Origin: an uncultured Parolsenella sp.
GTDB lineage: Bacteria > Actinomycetota > Coriobacteriia > Coriobacteriales > Atopobiaceae
Length of the DNA: 64,000 bases
NCBI GenBank assembly: GCA_934668375.1
Contig: CAKUNF010000003.1
Location: 62,001-126,000 of the forward strand
Direction of reading: 5' to 3'
Under the pieces are notes generated by a model. The model had not been told where the DNA came from. It made no database searches and saw only the letters and a program-made list of their open reading frames with translations. Every line of letters starts with the position of its first letter. Positions within the stretch are counted from its first letter, which is position 1. Shown piece by piece: positions 32,532 to 41,053 of the stretch. The position numbers and the translations under genes were made by a program.

Positions 32532-33779
32532 CTACAGCGCGCCCTTGATGACCTTGTCGCCCTCCTTCATGATGACGTCCATGTTGTCGGGCGTGAGGTC
32601 GTGAATGTTGCGGACCACGTCGCCGCGGACGACGAGCAGGTCGGCGAGCTTGCCAGCCTCCAGCGAGCCAAACTCGTCCTCGTGATGGACCATCTTGGCG
32701 CCGTTGAGCGTGGCGGCCTTGATCGTCTCGAGCACCGGGATGCCCGCCTTGTCCACGAAGTCATACATCTCGTCGATCGTGACGTAGCCGTACGGGGTCA
32801 CGAACGAGAAGGAGTCGGACCCGATCGTGAGCGTGACGCCCAGCTCGTTGGCGCGGCGCAGGTTGGCGTAGGTGCGCTGCAGCTCGCGCTCGACCACCGT
32901 GTCGCCGGGGAACTTGGCGTTGGCCTCGGACTCCTCGGGCGGGTAGGTGGCGTACCAGGTGGGAAGGAAGCCGATCGTGGGCGTGAAGAACGTGCCCTGC
33001 TCGGCCATGAGGTTCATCGTCTTGTCGTCGAGCTCGAAGCCGTGGATGAGCTGCTCGGCACCAAAGCGCACGGAGTCGTACGCGGCGCTCACGGAGTTGT
33101 AGGAGTGGCTCCACAGCGGGATGCCCGTGAGCTTGCACTCGTCGGCCACGGCCTTGATCTCCTCGGTGCTCATGAGCTGCCTGCGACCGGAGTCCCAGCG
33201 CCAGATGCCGCCGCCCGTGGCCCAGATCTTGATGGCGTCGGGGTTCTCGCGCAGGCGCAGGCGCACGGCGTGGCGCAGCTCCCACGGTCCGTCCACCTGG
33301 TCGCCCCAGGGGTGGGAGTCCTTGCTCACCTGCAGCGGGAGCTTGTGGGAGTCGCCGTGACCGGCCGTGCGGCAGAAGCCCAGGCCCGTGGCGTAGATGC
33401 GCGGGCCCTTCATGACGCCCATGTTCACGAGGTCGCGGATGGCGATGCCGTTTCGGCCGATCTCGCACACGGTCGTGAGGCCGTGGGTGAGCGCGTCGTA
33501 GGACTGCTTGACGGCGCAGGCCTGCTTCTGGGCGGGCGTCTCGATGACCCAGTCGTTGTCATCGTCGGTGAGGTTGCCCGAGAAGTGCAGGTGCGTGTCG
33601 ATGAGGCCCGGCATGACGGTCTTGCCCGTGCAGTCCTCGACCTCGTAGCCCGCCGGCACCTCGGTGCGAGGCCCTGCGTAGGCGATCTTCTTGTCGTCGA
33701 CCAGGACGAGGGAGTCGTCCACCGGCGCCGAGCCGGTGCCATCGACGAGCCTGCCACCAACGAATGCGTACTTGCCCAT
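32532..33779 (-). CDS. Metal-dependent amidohydrolase (imidazolonepropionase/prolidase-like)
   Basis: 415 residues of the amidohydrolase superfamily, which cleaves amide bonds in small cyclic or peptide-like compounds in the cytoplasm. Metal ligands are visible: GLIDTHLHFSG (HxH), the Lys region AIKIWATGGGIW, His in PLWSHSYNS, His in LIHGFELDD, and Asp in LTIGSDSFSF. The small beta-sandwich at the N-terminus (DDSLVLVDDKKIAYAGP) is also typical. The ATG at 33779 has GGAGG upstream. It follows the amino-acid permease gene by 81 bp, so the pair probably imports and then hydrolyses one substrate, perhaps an acyl-amino acid or dipeptide. Confidence 0.87.
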   Translation of the reverse strand: MGKYAFVGGRLVDGTGSAPVDDSLVLVDDKKIAYAGPRTEVPAGYEVEDCTGKTVMPGLIDTHLHFSGNLTDDDNDWVIETPAQKQACAVKQSYDALTHGLTTVCEIGRNGIAIRDLVNMGVMKGPRIYATGLGFCRTAGHGDSHKLPLQVSKDSHPWGDQVDGPWELRHAVRLRLRENPDAIKIWATGGGIWRWDSGRRQLMSTEEIKAVADECKLTGIPLWSHSYNSVSAAYDSVRFGAEQLIHGFELDDKTMNLMAEQGTFFTPTIGFLPTWYATYPPEESEANAKFPGDTVVERELQRTYANLRRANELGVTLTIGSDSFSFVTPYGYVTIDEMYDFVDKAGIPVLETIKAATLNGAKMVHHEDEFGSLEAGKLADLLVVRGDVVRNIHDLTPDNMDVIMKEGDKVIKGAL

Positions 33780-33860
33780 GATGATTCCTCCAAACACGAC
33801 GATCCTGCTTGTTACCTGCTCTTTATTGCCTGCGCGGCATACGTGGCCGCGCATGTTGCC

Positions 33861-35312
33861 TCAGTGCCCGACTCCTGCGCCGCTGCGCTTGGACCCGAAC
33901 AGCGCCAGGATTGCGAGACCTGCGACGAGCCAGCCGATCGTGATGGCCCACTCGATGCCGGAGAGCGCCGCCGGCGAGAAGGGCACGACCATGAGCGCGA
34001 TGATGGCGAGGCCCGCGGCGATGGCGCAGCCGATGCCCACCTTGCCACCGTTGACCTTGTAGGGGCGCGGCAGGTCGGGCTCGGTGCGGCGGAGCTTCCA
34101 GCACGCAAAGCCAGCCATGGTGCAGGCAAAGATGAAGCCGAGCGAGGCTACGTTCGTGAGCGGCACGAGCATGTTGCGGCCCAGGAACGGACCCACGAGC
34201 GTGAGCACGCTCATGACGATGACGGCCTTCTTGGGCACGCCCGAGTTGGGGTCGATCTGCGCAAAGCTCTCCGGCAGCATCTCCTTGCGGCCCATGGCGA
34301 GCATGAGGCGGCTCGACGCGCCAAAGAACGAGTTCATGGGACCAAGGGGGCCAAGCGTGGCGATGACGAGCATCGCGATGTAGAAGAAGACGTTGATGCG
34401 CTCGAGCACGGCCAGCGCCGGCACGGAGCTGCGCACGAACTCATGCCAGTCCACGATGGTGCCAAAGCTGTAGATGCACACGAGATAGAACACGCCCGAG
34501 GCGAGCAGCGCGATGGCCGGGATGAGGCCGAACTTCTTCCAGTCGATGCTCTCGGACGCCTCCTCGGCCTGCTGCGGGATCGTGTCGAAGCCCGCATAGA
34601 AGAACGGGGTCATGACAAGCACGGCCACGATGCCGCCGATGAGGCTCGTCGCCTCGGTGGCGCTGCCGCCGGCAGCATCCGTCACCTGCGAGAACACCGG
34701 CATGGCGTTATCGGGCGAGCCTGTCATGAAGCTGATGACCATCGCGAGCACCATGCCCGCGAGCAGCGCCTTGGTGAGGAAGCTCGAGAGCTTGGCAGCC
34801 GCACCGGCACCGCGCAGGTTGAGGAAGATGACGAGCGCCGCAAACGCCAGCGCGATGACCGTGGGCCACAGGTAGACGTCAGCGCCCAGGATCGTGTAGA
34901 GCTTGACGCTGCGCAGCCACGCGAGCGCGGGGAACTCCGCAAAGCGGTCCGTGAGCAGCGTCGAGATGGCGATTGCCTCCCACGGGCAAAGCGGCGCGTT
35001 GCCCAAAAGCAGCATCCAGCCCGTGATGAACCCCATCTTGCGACCAAACGTGCGGTCCACGTACTCGATGATGCCGCCCGAGATGGGGATGGCGGCCGTG
35101 AGCTCACCAAAGCACATGCCGATGGGCACGAGGAACAGCGCGCCGATGGCAAACGCGATCATGGCGGGCACGGGCCCTCCGCCCAGCGCCATCCAATCGC
35201 CCACGAGCAGCACCCAACCGGTGCCGATGATTGCGCCAAAGCCGATGGTGAAGAAGTTGAACAGCGTGAGCTCCTTCTTCATGCCGCCGGCCTGGGCCTC
35301 CTTCCCTGCCAT
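33861..35312 (-). CDS. APC-superfamily amino acid permease
   Basis: 483 residues with about 12 hydrophobic segments. The first helix has the APC substrate motif GFGAIIGTGWVLLVGDW, and FGELTAAIPISGGIIEYVDRTFG is the family's second landmark (pieces: GELTAAIPISGG, YVDRTFGRKMGF). FFYAGFDTIPQQAEEASES lies in the sixth helix region. It imports an amino acid or amine by proton or sodium coupling; the substrate cannot be read. AAGGGAG precedes the ATG at 35312. The 349-bp gap to 35661 holds its promoter and that of the divergent ferredoxin-type gene; I see no gene there. Confidence 0.9.
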   Translation of the reverse strand: MAGKEAQAGGMKKELTLFNFFTIGFGAIIGTGWVLLVGDWMALGGGPVPAMIAFAIGALFLVPIGMCFGELTAAIPISGGIIEYVDRTFGRKMGFITGWMLLLGNAPLCPWEAIAISTLLTDRFAEFPALAWLRSVKLYTILGADVYLWPTVIALAFAALVIFLNLRGAGAAAKLSSFLTKALLAGMVLAMVISFMTGSPDNAMPVFSQVTDAAGGSATEATSLIGGIVAVLVMTPFFYAGFDTIPQQAEEASESIDWKKFGLIPAIALLASGVFYLVCIYSFGTIVDWHEFVRSSVPALAVLERINVFFYIAMLVIATLGPLGPMNSFFGASSRLMLAMGRKEMLPESFAQIDPNSGVPKKAVIVMSVLTLVGPFLGRNMLVPLTNVASLGFIFACTMAGFACWKLRRTEPDLPRPYKVNGGKVGIGCAIAAGLAIIALMVVPFSPAALSGIEWAITIGWLVAGLAILALFGSKRSGAGVGH

Positions 35313-35560
35313 GTCCGTCTCCCTTCTGGCGCCCTCTCGCGCCCTCGTTGCCCTCATTCTTCTCCGCGGGCCGGTTCGCACACAGCCAGGCGGCGCCCCT
35401 TTGGCCGTGAGCGGCATGCGAGGGCACGAGAGCGGGCAGCGTTTGCCCAGGCAAACATCGATTGACCGGAACGAGGCAACGCAGCCCCTGCATAATCGCT
35501 GGTAGACGCCGCAAAACTGCCTACGCATGCTTCTCGGCAAAATAAATGACGCCGCGTCAC

Positions 35561-35589
35561 TTGTATTGACCGGCCCCAGCGCGGATAAT
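35561..35589 (+). promoter_or_regulatory. Candidate promoter of the DUF362 ferredoxin-type gene
   Basis: TTGTAT (35561-35566), exact 17-base spacer, GATAAT (35584-35589), ending about 70 bp before the start codon. Confidence 0.5.
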
Positions 35590-35661
35590 CTGGCTATCGG
35601 CCGGCGCGCGGGGAATCGTGCCGGCGTGCACGTCCACGCGCACCCATAAGGAGAGGAAGCC

Positions 35662-36846
35662 ATGGAACCCTCAAAGGTGTACTTCTGCGACCTTCACACG
35701 CACATGGGAGACGGCCTGCCCAACAAGCTCAAGCGCCTCATCAAGAGGGCGGGCATCGGCCAGATCGACTTCGAGAACAAGTTCGTTGCCATCAAGATGC
35801 ACCTCGGCGAACCCGGCAACCTCAGCTTCCTGCGCCCCAACTACGCCAAGGCCGTGGCCGACGTCGTGAAGGAGCTGGGCGGCAAGCCGTTCATCACGGA
35901 CTGCAACACACTCTACGTGGGCGGACGCAAGAATGCGCTCGACCACCTTGACTCCGCCTACGAGAACGGCTTCAACCCGTTCCAGACCGGCTGCCACACG
36001 ATCATCGCCGATGGCCTTAAGGGCCTCGACGAGGTGGAGGTCCCCGTGCGCGGCGGCGAGTACGTCAAGAACGCCAAGATCGGCCGCGCGCTCATGGACG
36101 CCGACATCGTCATCAGCCTCACGCACTTCAAGGGCCACGAGCAGGCGGGCTTTGGTGGTGCCATGAAGAACCTCGGCATGGGCGGCGGTTCTCGCGCCGG
36201 AAAGATGGAGCAGCACTCCGCCGGCAAGCCCAGCGCCAACGCAGACAAGTGCATCGGTTGTCGCCAGTGCTCCAAGATCTGCGCGCACGACGCCTTCTCG
36301 TTTGACGAGACGCGCGAGCACGAGTTCGCCAACGGCCGCACGCGCGAGGTCCACGTGGCCAGCATCGACCACGACAGATGCGTGGGCTGCGGCCGTTGCA
36401 TCGCCGTGTGCAATCAGGACGCCATCAGCCCCGACTACGACGCCGCCGTCGAGGTGCTCAACTACAAGATCGCCGAGTACACGAAGGCGGTCGTGGACGG
36501 TCGCCCGAGCTTCCACATCTCGCTCGCCATCGACGTCTCCCCCAACTGCGACTGCCATGACGAGAACGACAAGCCCATCGTGGGCGACATCGGGTTCTTC
36601 GCGAGCTTTGACCCCGTCGCCATCGACCAGGCATGCATCGACGCCGTCATGGCCCAGCCCGCCCTCCCCGACACGGAGCTCACGCGCATGCAGCACAAGC
36701 TCGAGGCCGCCGGCGAGCTCGACGAGGCCCACGCGCACGACAAGTTCTACGTGACGCACCCCGACACGGACTGGAAGAGCTGCATCGACCACGCCGAGAA
36801 GATCGGCCTGGGCACCCACGAGTACGAGCTCATCGAGGTCAAGTAG
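35662..36846 (+). CDS. DUF362 domain protein with two 4Fe-4S clusters
   Basis: 394 residues. The N-terminal half matches DUF362 (VAIKMHLGEPGNLSFLRPNY, PFITDCNTLYVGGRKNALDH, ISLTHFKGHEQAGFGGAMKNLGMG). Two ferredoxin-type cysteine sets follow: CIGCRQCSKIC (about 195-205) and CVGCGRCIAVC (about 243-253). The C-terminal part (VGDIGFFASFDPVAIDQACID) is again DUF362. Such proteins occur widely in anaerobes and probably pass electrons, but the reaction is not established. AAGGAGAGGA precedes the ATG. A good promoter lies upstream, and it is a single-gene unit. Confidence 0.87.
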   Translation: MEPSKVYFCDLHTHMGDGLPNKLKRLIKRAGIGQIDFENKFVAIKMHLGEPGNLSFLRPNYAKAVADVVKELGGKPFITDCNTLYVGGRKNALDHLDSAYENGFNPFQTGCHTIIADGLKGLDEVEVPVRGGEYVKNAKIGRALMDADIVISLTHFKGHEQAGFGGAMKNLGMGGGSRAGKMEQHSAGKPSANADKCIGCRQCSKICAHDAFSFDETREHEFANGRTREVHVASIDHDRCVGCGRCIAVCNQDAISPDYDAAVEVLNYKIAEYTKAVVDGRPSFHISLAIDVSPNCDCHDENDKPIVGDIGFFASFDPVAIDQACIDAVMAQPALPDTELTRMQHKLEAAGELDEAHAHDKFYVTHPDTDWKSCIDHAEKIGLGTHEYELIEVK

Positions 36847-36862
36847 GCTCGTTGATCAATCT

Positions 36863-36931
36863 GAGGACGCGCCCTCGCCGGTCCTCGAAAAATGGGCACC
36901 CCGCGTTGCCTCCACAGGCGGCGTGGGGTGC
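36863..36931 (+). terminator. Two consecutive hairpins after the DUF362 gene
   Basis: GAGGAC/GTCCTC (36863-36886), followed by GAAAAAT, and then GCACCCCGC/GCGTGGGGTGC (36896-36931), followed by TATCATTT. Either could end transcription. The second also lies where an azlC leader would be. Confidence 0.4.
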
Positions 36932-36981
36932 TATCATTTCGACCAATTCACTCGACTCGGCCCAAAAGCTCGGTGTTTGCC

Positions 36982-37710
36982 ATGAGAAGGATCATTCCCG
37001 TCGCGCTGCCCATCATGCTCTCCTACATCCCGCTGGGACTAGCCTGCGGCGTGCTCGCGAGCAAGTGCGGCATCAACCCGGCCGTCGGCTTTTTCATGAG
37101 CGTGACCCTTCTCACCGGTAGCGGCCAGTTCATGATCTCCAACCTCTGGCTCGCGGGGCTGCCTGCCGCGTCGATCGTGGCCTCGGTGGCGGCGGTGTCG
37201 CTGCGCTTTGCGCTCTACTCGGCCTCGCTCGCCCCTCACCTCAAGAAGGCGAGCAAGCGAATGGCCCTTGCGCTCTCCTACACGCTCATAGAGGAGCCCT
37301 ACGCCGTCACGCTCGCCAAGCTCTCGGAGGGCGAGGAGAGCTGGACGTTCAGGCATGCCCTGGGGCTCAACGTCGTCGCGATTCTGACCTGGGCCGTCTC
37401 GGTATCGGTAGGTTGCGCCATAGGCTCGGCGACGGACATCCCGACCGCGCTCGCCAGCTTTGTCATGACGTCGCTGTTCATATGCCTTCTGTGGGGTCAG
37501 CTCACGAGCCGCAACAACCTCGTTGCCGCAGGTTGCGCCATCGTGACCGTCGTGATTCTCAAGCTTGTGGGCCTCTCGAGCGTGGCTGTGCCCGTCGCGG
37601 CCGTCCTCGGCGTTGCGGCGGCGTTCGTGGCGGCCGGGCACGAAGAGAATGCCTCGCAGGCAGACGCAATCGACGACCTTCCCGCCGAGAGGAGCGGTGA
37701 TGCCGCATGA
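36982..37710 (+). CDS. azlC: Branched-chain amino acid exporter large subunit, AzlC family
   Basis: 242 residues with about seven hydrophobic segments. The AzlC signatures are ALPIMLSYIPLGLACGVLAS near the start, LTGSGQFMISNLWLAG, and the SLRFALYSASLAPHLKK block. With AzlD it exports branched-chain amino acids or their analogues. The ribosome binding site is weak; a GTG nine bases upstream is an alternative start. Its stop overlaps the azlD start by 4 bases. Confidence 0.9.
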   Translation: MRRIIPVALPIMLSYIPLGLACGVLASKCGINPAVGFFMSVTLLTGSGQFMISNLWLAGLPAASIVASVAAVSLRFALYSASLAPHLKKASKRMALALSYTLIEEPYAVTLAKLSEGEESWTFRHALGLNVVAILTWAVSVSVGCAIGSATDIPTALASFVMTSLFICLLWGQLTSRNNLVAAGCAIVTVVILKLVGLSSVAVPVAAVLGVAAAFVAAGHEENASQADAIDDLPAERSGDAA

Positions 37711-38030
37711 GCGCACAGGAGTTCCTCGTCATCTGGGGCTGCACGTTCGTCGTGATGCTCTCCTGCCGCATCATCCCCGTCTTCTCGCTGCGTGGGCGCA
37801 CCCTGCCCCCGCGCGTGGTGGAGGCGCTCAACTTCATCCCTCCCGCGGCCTTCGCGGCACTCGTCGCAAACGACCTGTTCTCGCCCACGATGTTCTCGGC
37901 AGGGCTCTGGAACGGAATCTTCCCGCTCCTTGCCGCCGCCGTCGTGTTCGCCATCGCCTGGAAGACCAAGTCGCTCATGTGGTGCTGCATCGGTGGGGTT
38001 GTCGCCTATCTTGCGCTCTCACTCATCTAA
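37707..38030 (+). CDS. azlD: Branched-chain amino acid transport small subunit, AzlD family
   Basis: 107 residues with four hydrophobic segments. Typical features are the WGCTFVVMLSCRIIPVFSLRGRTLP opening (landmark CRIIPVFSLRGR) and FIPPAAFAALVANDLFS. It starts within the azlC stop (ATGA), the usual two-gene arrangement of this exporter. No gene follows in the 299 bp up to tRNA-Pro; that stretch holds a repeat pair and the tRNA terminator. Confidence 0.9.
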   Translation: MSAQEFLVIWGCTFVVMLSCRIIPVFSLRGRTLPPRVVEALNFIPPAAFAALVANDLFSPTMFSAGLWNGIFPLLAAAVVFAIAWKTKSLMWCCIGGVVAYLALSLI

Positions 38031-38107
38031 CCGGACAAGCTACCAAGAACGATGCCCATGACGATGAGACAAGCTCCCGCGCTCCTCAGGCAACCGATCC
38101 AAGCCCA

Positions 38108-38248
38108 TTTGTACAAAACGGGTCCAAATTGCACGGTTTTATGTCGCCTCTCCAACCTCTATCTGCGGTTATGCTCGTAAGTACCTCATGCGAGGCGAGA
38201 ATAACGACGTTTTGAGCCCGTTTTGTACAAACGTGCCCAAATCATGCG
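38108..38248. repeat. Pair of related repeats carrying the palindrome TTTGTACAAA
   Basis: Copy one starts TTTGTACAAAACGGGTCC (38108) and continues AAATTGCACG; copy two starts TTTGTACAAACGTGCCC (38222) and continues AAATCATGCG. They read as direct repeats of about 27 bp, and an outward CCCG before copy two also gives a perfect 15-bp inverted match to copy one. They lie between convergent azlD and tRNA-Pro. Function unknown. Confidence 0.65.
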
Positions 38249-38287
38249 TGGAACGAGAACCTCGTTACACAAGAAGGGCGCACAAAC

Positions 38288-38319
38288 AAAAAAGGCCGCC
38301 GGCAAAATGCCAGCGACCT
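38288..38319 (-). terminator. Rho-independent terminator of tRNA-Pro
   Basis: Minus strand: a 10-bp stem GGTCGCTGGC/GCCGGCGGCC (two G-U pairs) with loop ATTTT, followed by six T residues. It starts about 11 bp after the tRNA 3' end. Confidence 0.88.
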
Positions 38320-38329
38320 CAACATTCAA

Positions 38330-38406
38330 TGGTCGGGTTGACTGGATTCGAACCAGCGACCCCCGCGTCCCGAACGCGGTGCTCTACCAAACTGAGCCAC
38401 AACCCG
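38330..38406 (-). tRNA. tRNA-Pro (anticodon CGG)
   Basis: Cloverleaf: acceptor CGGGTTG/CAACCCG, D-arm GCTCAGTTTGGTAGAGC, anticodon stem CCGCG/CGCGG with loop TTCGGGA, giving anticodon CGG for the codon CCG, and T-arm CTGGTTCGAATCCAG. Discriminator A and an encoded CCA complete the 3' end. The G49-type CGGG start is usual for tRNA-Pro. Confidence 0.97.
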
Positions 38407-38418
38407 ATGCAGGAGTGT

Positions 38419-38446
38419 ATTCTACCAGACTTCTCACGCCATGCAA
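38419..38446 (-). promoter_or_regulatory. Promoter of tRNA-Pro
   Basis: Minus strand: TTGCAT (complement of 38441-38446), 16-base spacer and TAGAAT (complement of 38419-38424) with a TG extension one base before it. It ends 12 bp before the tRNA 5' end. Confidence 0.65.
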
Positions 38447-38456
38447 ACGAGAAGTT

Positions 38457-39341
38457 CTACGAGTTTGCTCGTACCCCAGCGCCACCCACGCGCGTGGCCC
38501 AGGAACGCCAGCCATGAGCCTCACACGCGCGCTCGGCGATTTGCCTCGCCGCCTCGCCGCTCTCGCACAGGGCAAACGAGCACGCGCCAGAACCCGTGAC
38601 CTGCGAGGCCATGACACCGGGCTGTGTGGCAAGCCACTCGCTCACGGCGCGAACGTCGTCGCAGAGAGACTCGGCAGCGGGCGCGAGGTTGTTGTACAGC
38701 GCCGCCGCCATCGCAGACACGTCTCCCGCCTCGAGCGCCTCGCACGCGGGCACGTAGCTCGCAGGCTGCTCGCCAGAGGCATCGAACTCGTCGTACGCCG
38801 CCTTGGTGGAGACGCCGTCGGCAGCGGGCATCACGAGCACGATGGGAGCATCGAACTCGGGAAACGTCCTCTCGAGCGCGTCGCCCGCACCCAGATAGAG
38901 GCCCGGGCGGCAGTCGAGGAAGAAAGCCACGTCGGCACCCACGCGCCTGGCAACGCGAATCACGCGATCATCGTCCGCCGCGACGCCCCAGCGCCCGGCC
39001 AGCGCGCGCAGCACGGCGCCAGCGTCTGCGGAAGACCCGCCCAGCCCCGCCTTCTCGGGAATGCGGGCCACGACGTCAATCCGCACGTTGGGCTCCACGC
39101 CCAGCGCCTCGGCAAGCATCGTGGCGGCCCGCCAGACGGTCGTCTTCTCGGGCGCAACCTCGAGCGCGGGCTCATGATGAACGATGAGCTCCGGGGCGTC
39201 CTCGACCGTCACCGTGTCATAGAGCGCCACAGGTACCATGACCGAGTCGACCCGATGATAGCCACGCTCGTCCCTGCCCTGGTGAATGCCCAGGTGCAGG
39301 TTGACCTTGCACGGCGTCTCTATGACCTGGCGGCCCGGCAT
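38457..39341 (-). CDS. ispE: 4-diphosphocytidyl-2-C-methyl-D-erythritol kinase
   Basis: 294 residues of the GHMP kinase family. IspE phosphorylates CDP-ME in the non-mevalonate isoprenoid pathway. The N-terminus has TPCKVNLHLGIHQGRDERGYH, with the substrate-binding Lys/Asn/His; the ATP loop is IPEKAGLGGSSADAGAVL; and the third motif is QVTGSGACSFAL. The gene starts 9 bp after the veg stop on the same strand. It supplies precursors for the polyprenyl synthetase found at 17109. Confidence 0.95.
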   Translation of the reverse strand: MPGRQVIETPCKVNLHLGIHQGRDERGYHRVDSVMVPVALYDTVTVEDAPELIVHHEPALEVAPEKTTVWRAATMLAEALGVEPNVRIDVVARIPEKAGLGGSSADAGAVLRALAGRWGVAADDDRVIRVARRVGADVAFFLDCRPGLYLGAGDALERTFPEFDAPIVLVMPAADGVSTKAAYDEFDASGEQPASYVPACEALEAGDVSAMAAALYNNLAPAAESLCDDVRAVSEWLATQPGVMASQVTGSGACSFALCESGEAARQIAERACEAHGWRSWATRVGGAGVRANS

Positions 39342-39350
39342 GCGCGGATG

Positions 39351-39650
39351 CTACTCCTCGGTCTCGGCGGCAACGTAGTCGAACAGGCGCTCGCCCGACT
39401 CGGCGTCAAAGAGCTCGACGGTGCCCGTGAGGACGTCGACGTACTGGTAGGACTGACGCGCCTTACGGCCACGACGCTCGTCAACCTCGAGCTGGAACAG
39501 GGACGGATAGGCCATGACGAGCGTGCCCGTGCGCTCGACGATGCGCGAGCGGCCCATGTTGGCCCTGACCTTGAGGCGCTCGCCCTGGAGGCTCGCGAGC
39601 TTCTCGTGGATCTCGTCGACCCTGTTGACGGAAGGAACTTCGGTTTCCAT
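39351..39650 (-). CDS. veg: Veg family protein
   Basis: 99 residues. The conserved Veg core is LASLQGERLKVRANMGRSRI followed by ERTGTLVMAYPSLFQLEVDE and RQSYQYVDVLTGTVELFD. In Bacillus, Veg promotes biofilm formation by acting against SinR; whether that holds here is unknown. The start at 39650 matches the family and has AGAGCAAGG close by. It is placed upstream of ispE, as veg often is in Gram-positives, and is divergent from the M24 peptidase. Confidence 0.9.
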   Translation of the reverse strand: METEVPSVNRVDEIHEKLASLQGERLKVRANMGRSRIVERTGTLVMAYPSLFQLEVDERRGRKARQSYQYVDVLTGTVELFDAESGERLFDYVAAETEE

Positions 39651-39802
39651 GCCTTGCTCTCTATTCCGCGGCACGCCAAAGGCCGGCCACGCCGGACGGC
39701 GCGGGGCAAAAACGGCAGACTACCGCACTCTGCATTCATACGAACAGCTATCGTACTGTGCGGAAAACACGCCCTCAAGGCTCGCGAGAAAGGAACCGCA
39801 GA

Positions 39803-40951
39803 ATGAACATGGAGCTTGCAGGCGCCAACGTCGCTCGCACGGACGAGACGGGCACGCTCGACCTCGCGCGCGCCACGCGCGTCATGGACAACCTCGAGAG
39901 GATGGGCATGCGACAGGTCCTCATCGCGGACCCCATGTCCATCTGGTACCTCACGGGCTACTGGAACGTTCCCTACGAGCGCTTCTATGGCCTCTACCTC
40001 GCCCGCTCGGCCAAGACGGGTGACATCGAGGCCACGATGTTCTGCAACCGCCTGTTCCCGGACGCCACGCGCACGGGCGCGCGCGTCATCACGTTCGACG
40101 ACACCGAGAGCCCCATCCCCCTCGTAGCCGCGGCCACGCGCCGCGACGAGCCGCTCGGCATCGACAAGGTACTCGCCGCACGCTGGTTGCTCCCCCTCAT
40201 GGAGGCGCGCGTTGCAAGCGAGTTTAGCCTGGGCTCACCCGCCGTCGACGGCGCCCGCTCCATCAAGGACGCACGCGAGCTCGACCTCATGCGCGCCGCC
40301 TCGGCCACGAACGACCAGGCCATGGCATGGCTGCGTGCCCAGCTGCGCGAGGGCGTCACGGAGCACGAGATCGCGAGCGGACTTCTGGCCGAGTACCGCC
40401 GCCTGGGCGCCCAGGACCACAGCTTCACGCCCATCGTGAGCTTTGGCGCCAACGCGGCAGACCCGCACCACGAGCCGGACGGCACGAGGCTGCACGTCGG
40501 CGACGTCGTACTGTTCGACGTGGGCTGCAAGCGCGACTCGTACTGCTCGGACATGACGCGCACGTTCTTCTTTGGCGCGCAGCCCGGCGAGCGCGACCGC
40601 GAGGTCTACGAGACGGTCCGCCGCGCCAACGAGGCCGCGGAGGCCATCGTGAAACCCGGCGTGACGTTTGCCGAGATAGACCTCACCGCGCGCCGCATCA
40701 TCGAGGATGCCGGCTACGGCGAGTACTTCACGCATCGCCTGGGCCACCAGATCGGCCTCGAGGACCACGAGCCCGGCGACGTCTCCTCCACCCACGACGA
40801 GCCGGTGCGCCCCGGCCAGTGCTTTTCCATCGAGCCGGGCATCTACCTGCCGGGCGAGGTGGGTGTGCGCATCGAGGACCTCGTCATCGTCACCGAGGAC
40901 GGCTGCGAGGTCATGAACGCCTATCCCAAGCAGCTCACGGTCATCGAGTAG
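39803..40951 (+). CDS. M24 family metallopeptidase (Xaa-Pro dipeptidase-like)
   Basis: 382 residues. A creatinase-like N-terminal domain (GMRQVLIADPMSIWYLTGYW) precedes the pita-bread catalytic domain. Dinuclear metal ligands are present: Asp in VLFDVGCKRDSYCSDMTRTF, His in THRLGHQIGLEDHE, and Glu residues in SIEPGIYLPGEVGVRIEDLV (landmarks SIEPGIYLPG and GVRIEDLVIV). It probably removes N-terminal residues before proline from peptides in the cytoplasm. AAAGGA lies upstream. It is divergent from veg and is followed by a hairpin shared with the convergent HAD gene. Confidence 0.92.
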   Translation: MNMELAGANVARTDETGTLDLARATRVMDNLERMGMRQVLIADPMSIWYLTGYWNVPYERFYGLYLARSAKTGDIEATMFCNRLFPDATRTGARVITFDDTESPIPLVAAATRRDEPLGIDKVLAARWLLPLMEARVASEFSLGSPAVDGARSIKDARELDLMRAASATNDQAMAWLRAQLREGVTEHEIASGLLAEYRRLGAQDHSFTPIVSFGANAADPHHEPDGTRLHVGDVVLFDVGCKRDSYCSDMTRTFFFGAQPGERDREVYETVRRANEAAEAIVKPGVTFAEIDLTARRIIEDAGYGEYFTHRLGHQIGLEDHEPGDVSSTHDEPVRPGQCFSIEPGIYLPGEVGVRIEDLVIVTEDGCEVMNAYPKQLTVIE

Positions 40952-40995
40952 CGAGCCCTCGCAGACGCGTTGCGGCGCAACCGCGCGAGAGACAC

Positions 40996-41029
40996 GAGGG
41001 GCCGGGACGCTCGTGCGCCTCGGCCCCTC
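40996..41029. terminator. Hairpin between convergent M24 peptidase and HAD genes
   Basis: Perfect 9-bp stem GAGGGGCCG/CGGCCCCTC with a 16-base loop. T tracts on both sides are weak. It may stop transcription from either direction. Confidence 0.45.
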
Positions 41030-41053
41030 TCGCTTGCCTCGCAGGGGCCCTCA

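Noticed and set aside
32169..35465. 1098-codon open frame on the plus strand opposite the permease and amidohydrolase genes
   Set aside because: Low-complexity Arg/Asp/His translation and no motifs; the minus-strand genes are unmistakable. The same applies to the long frames at 6306-8957, 19261-22014 and 40970-43627.
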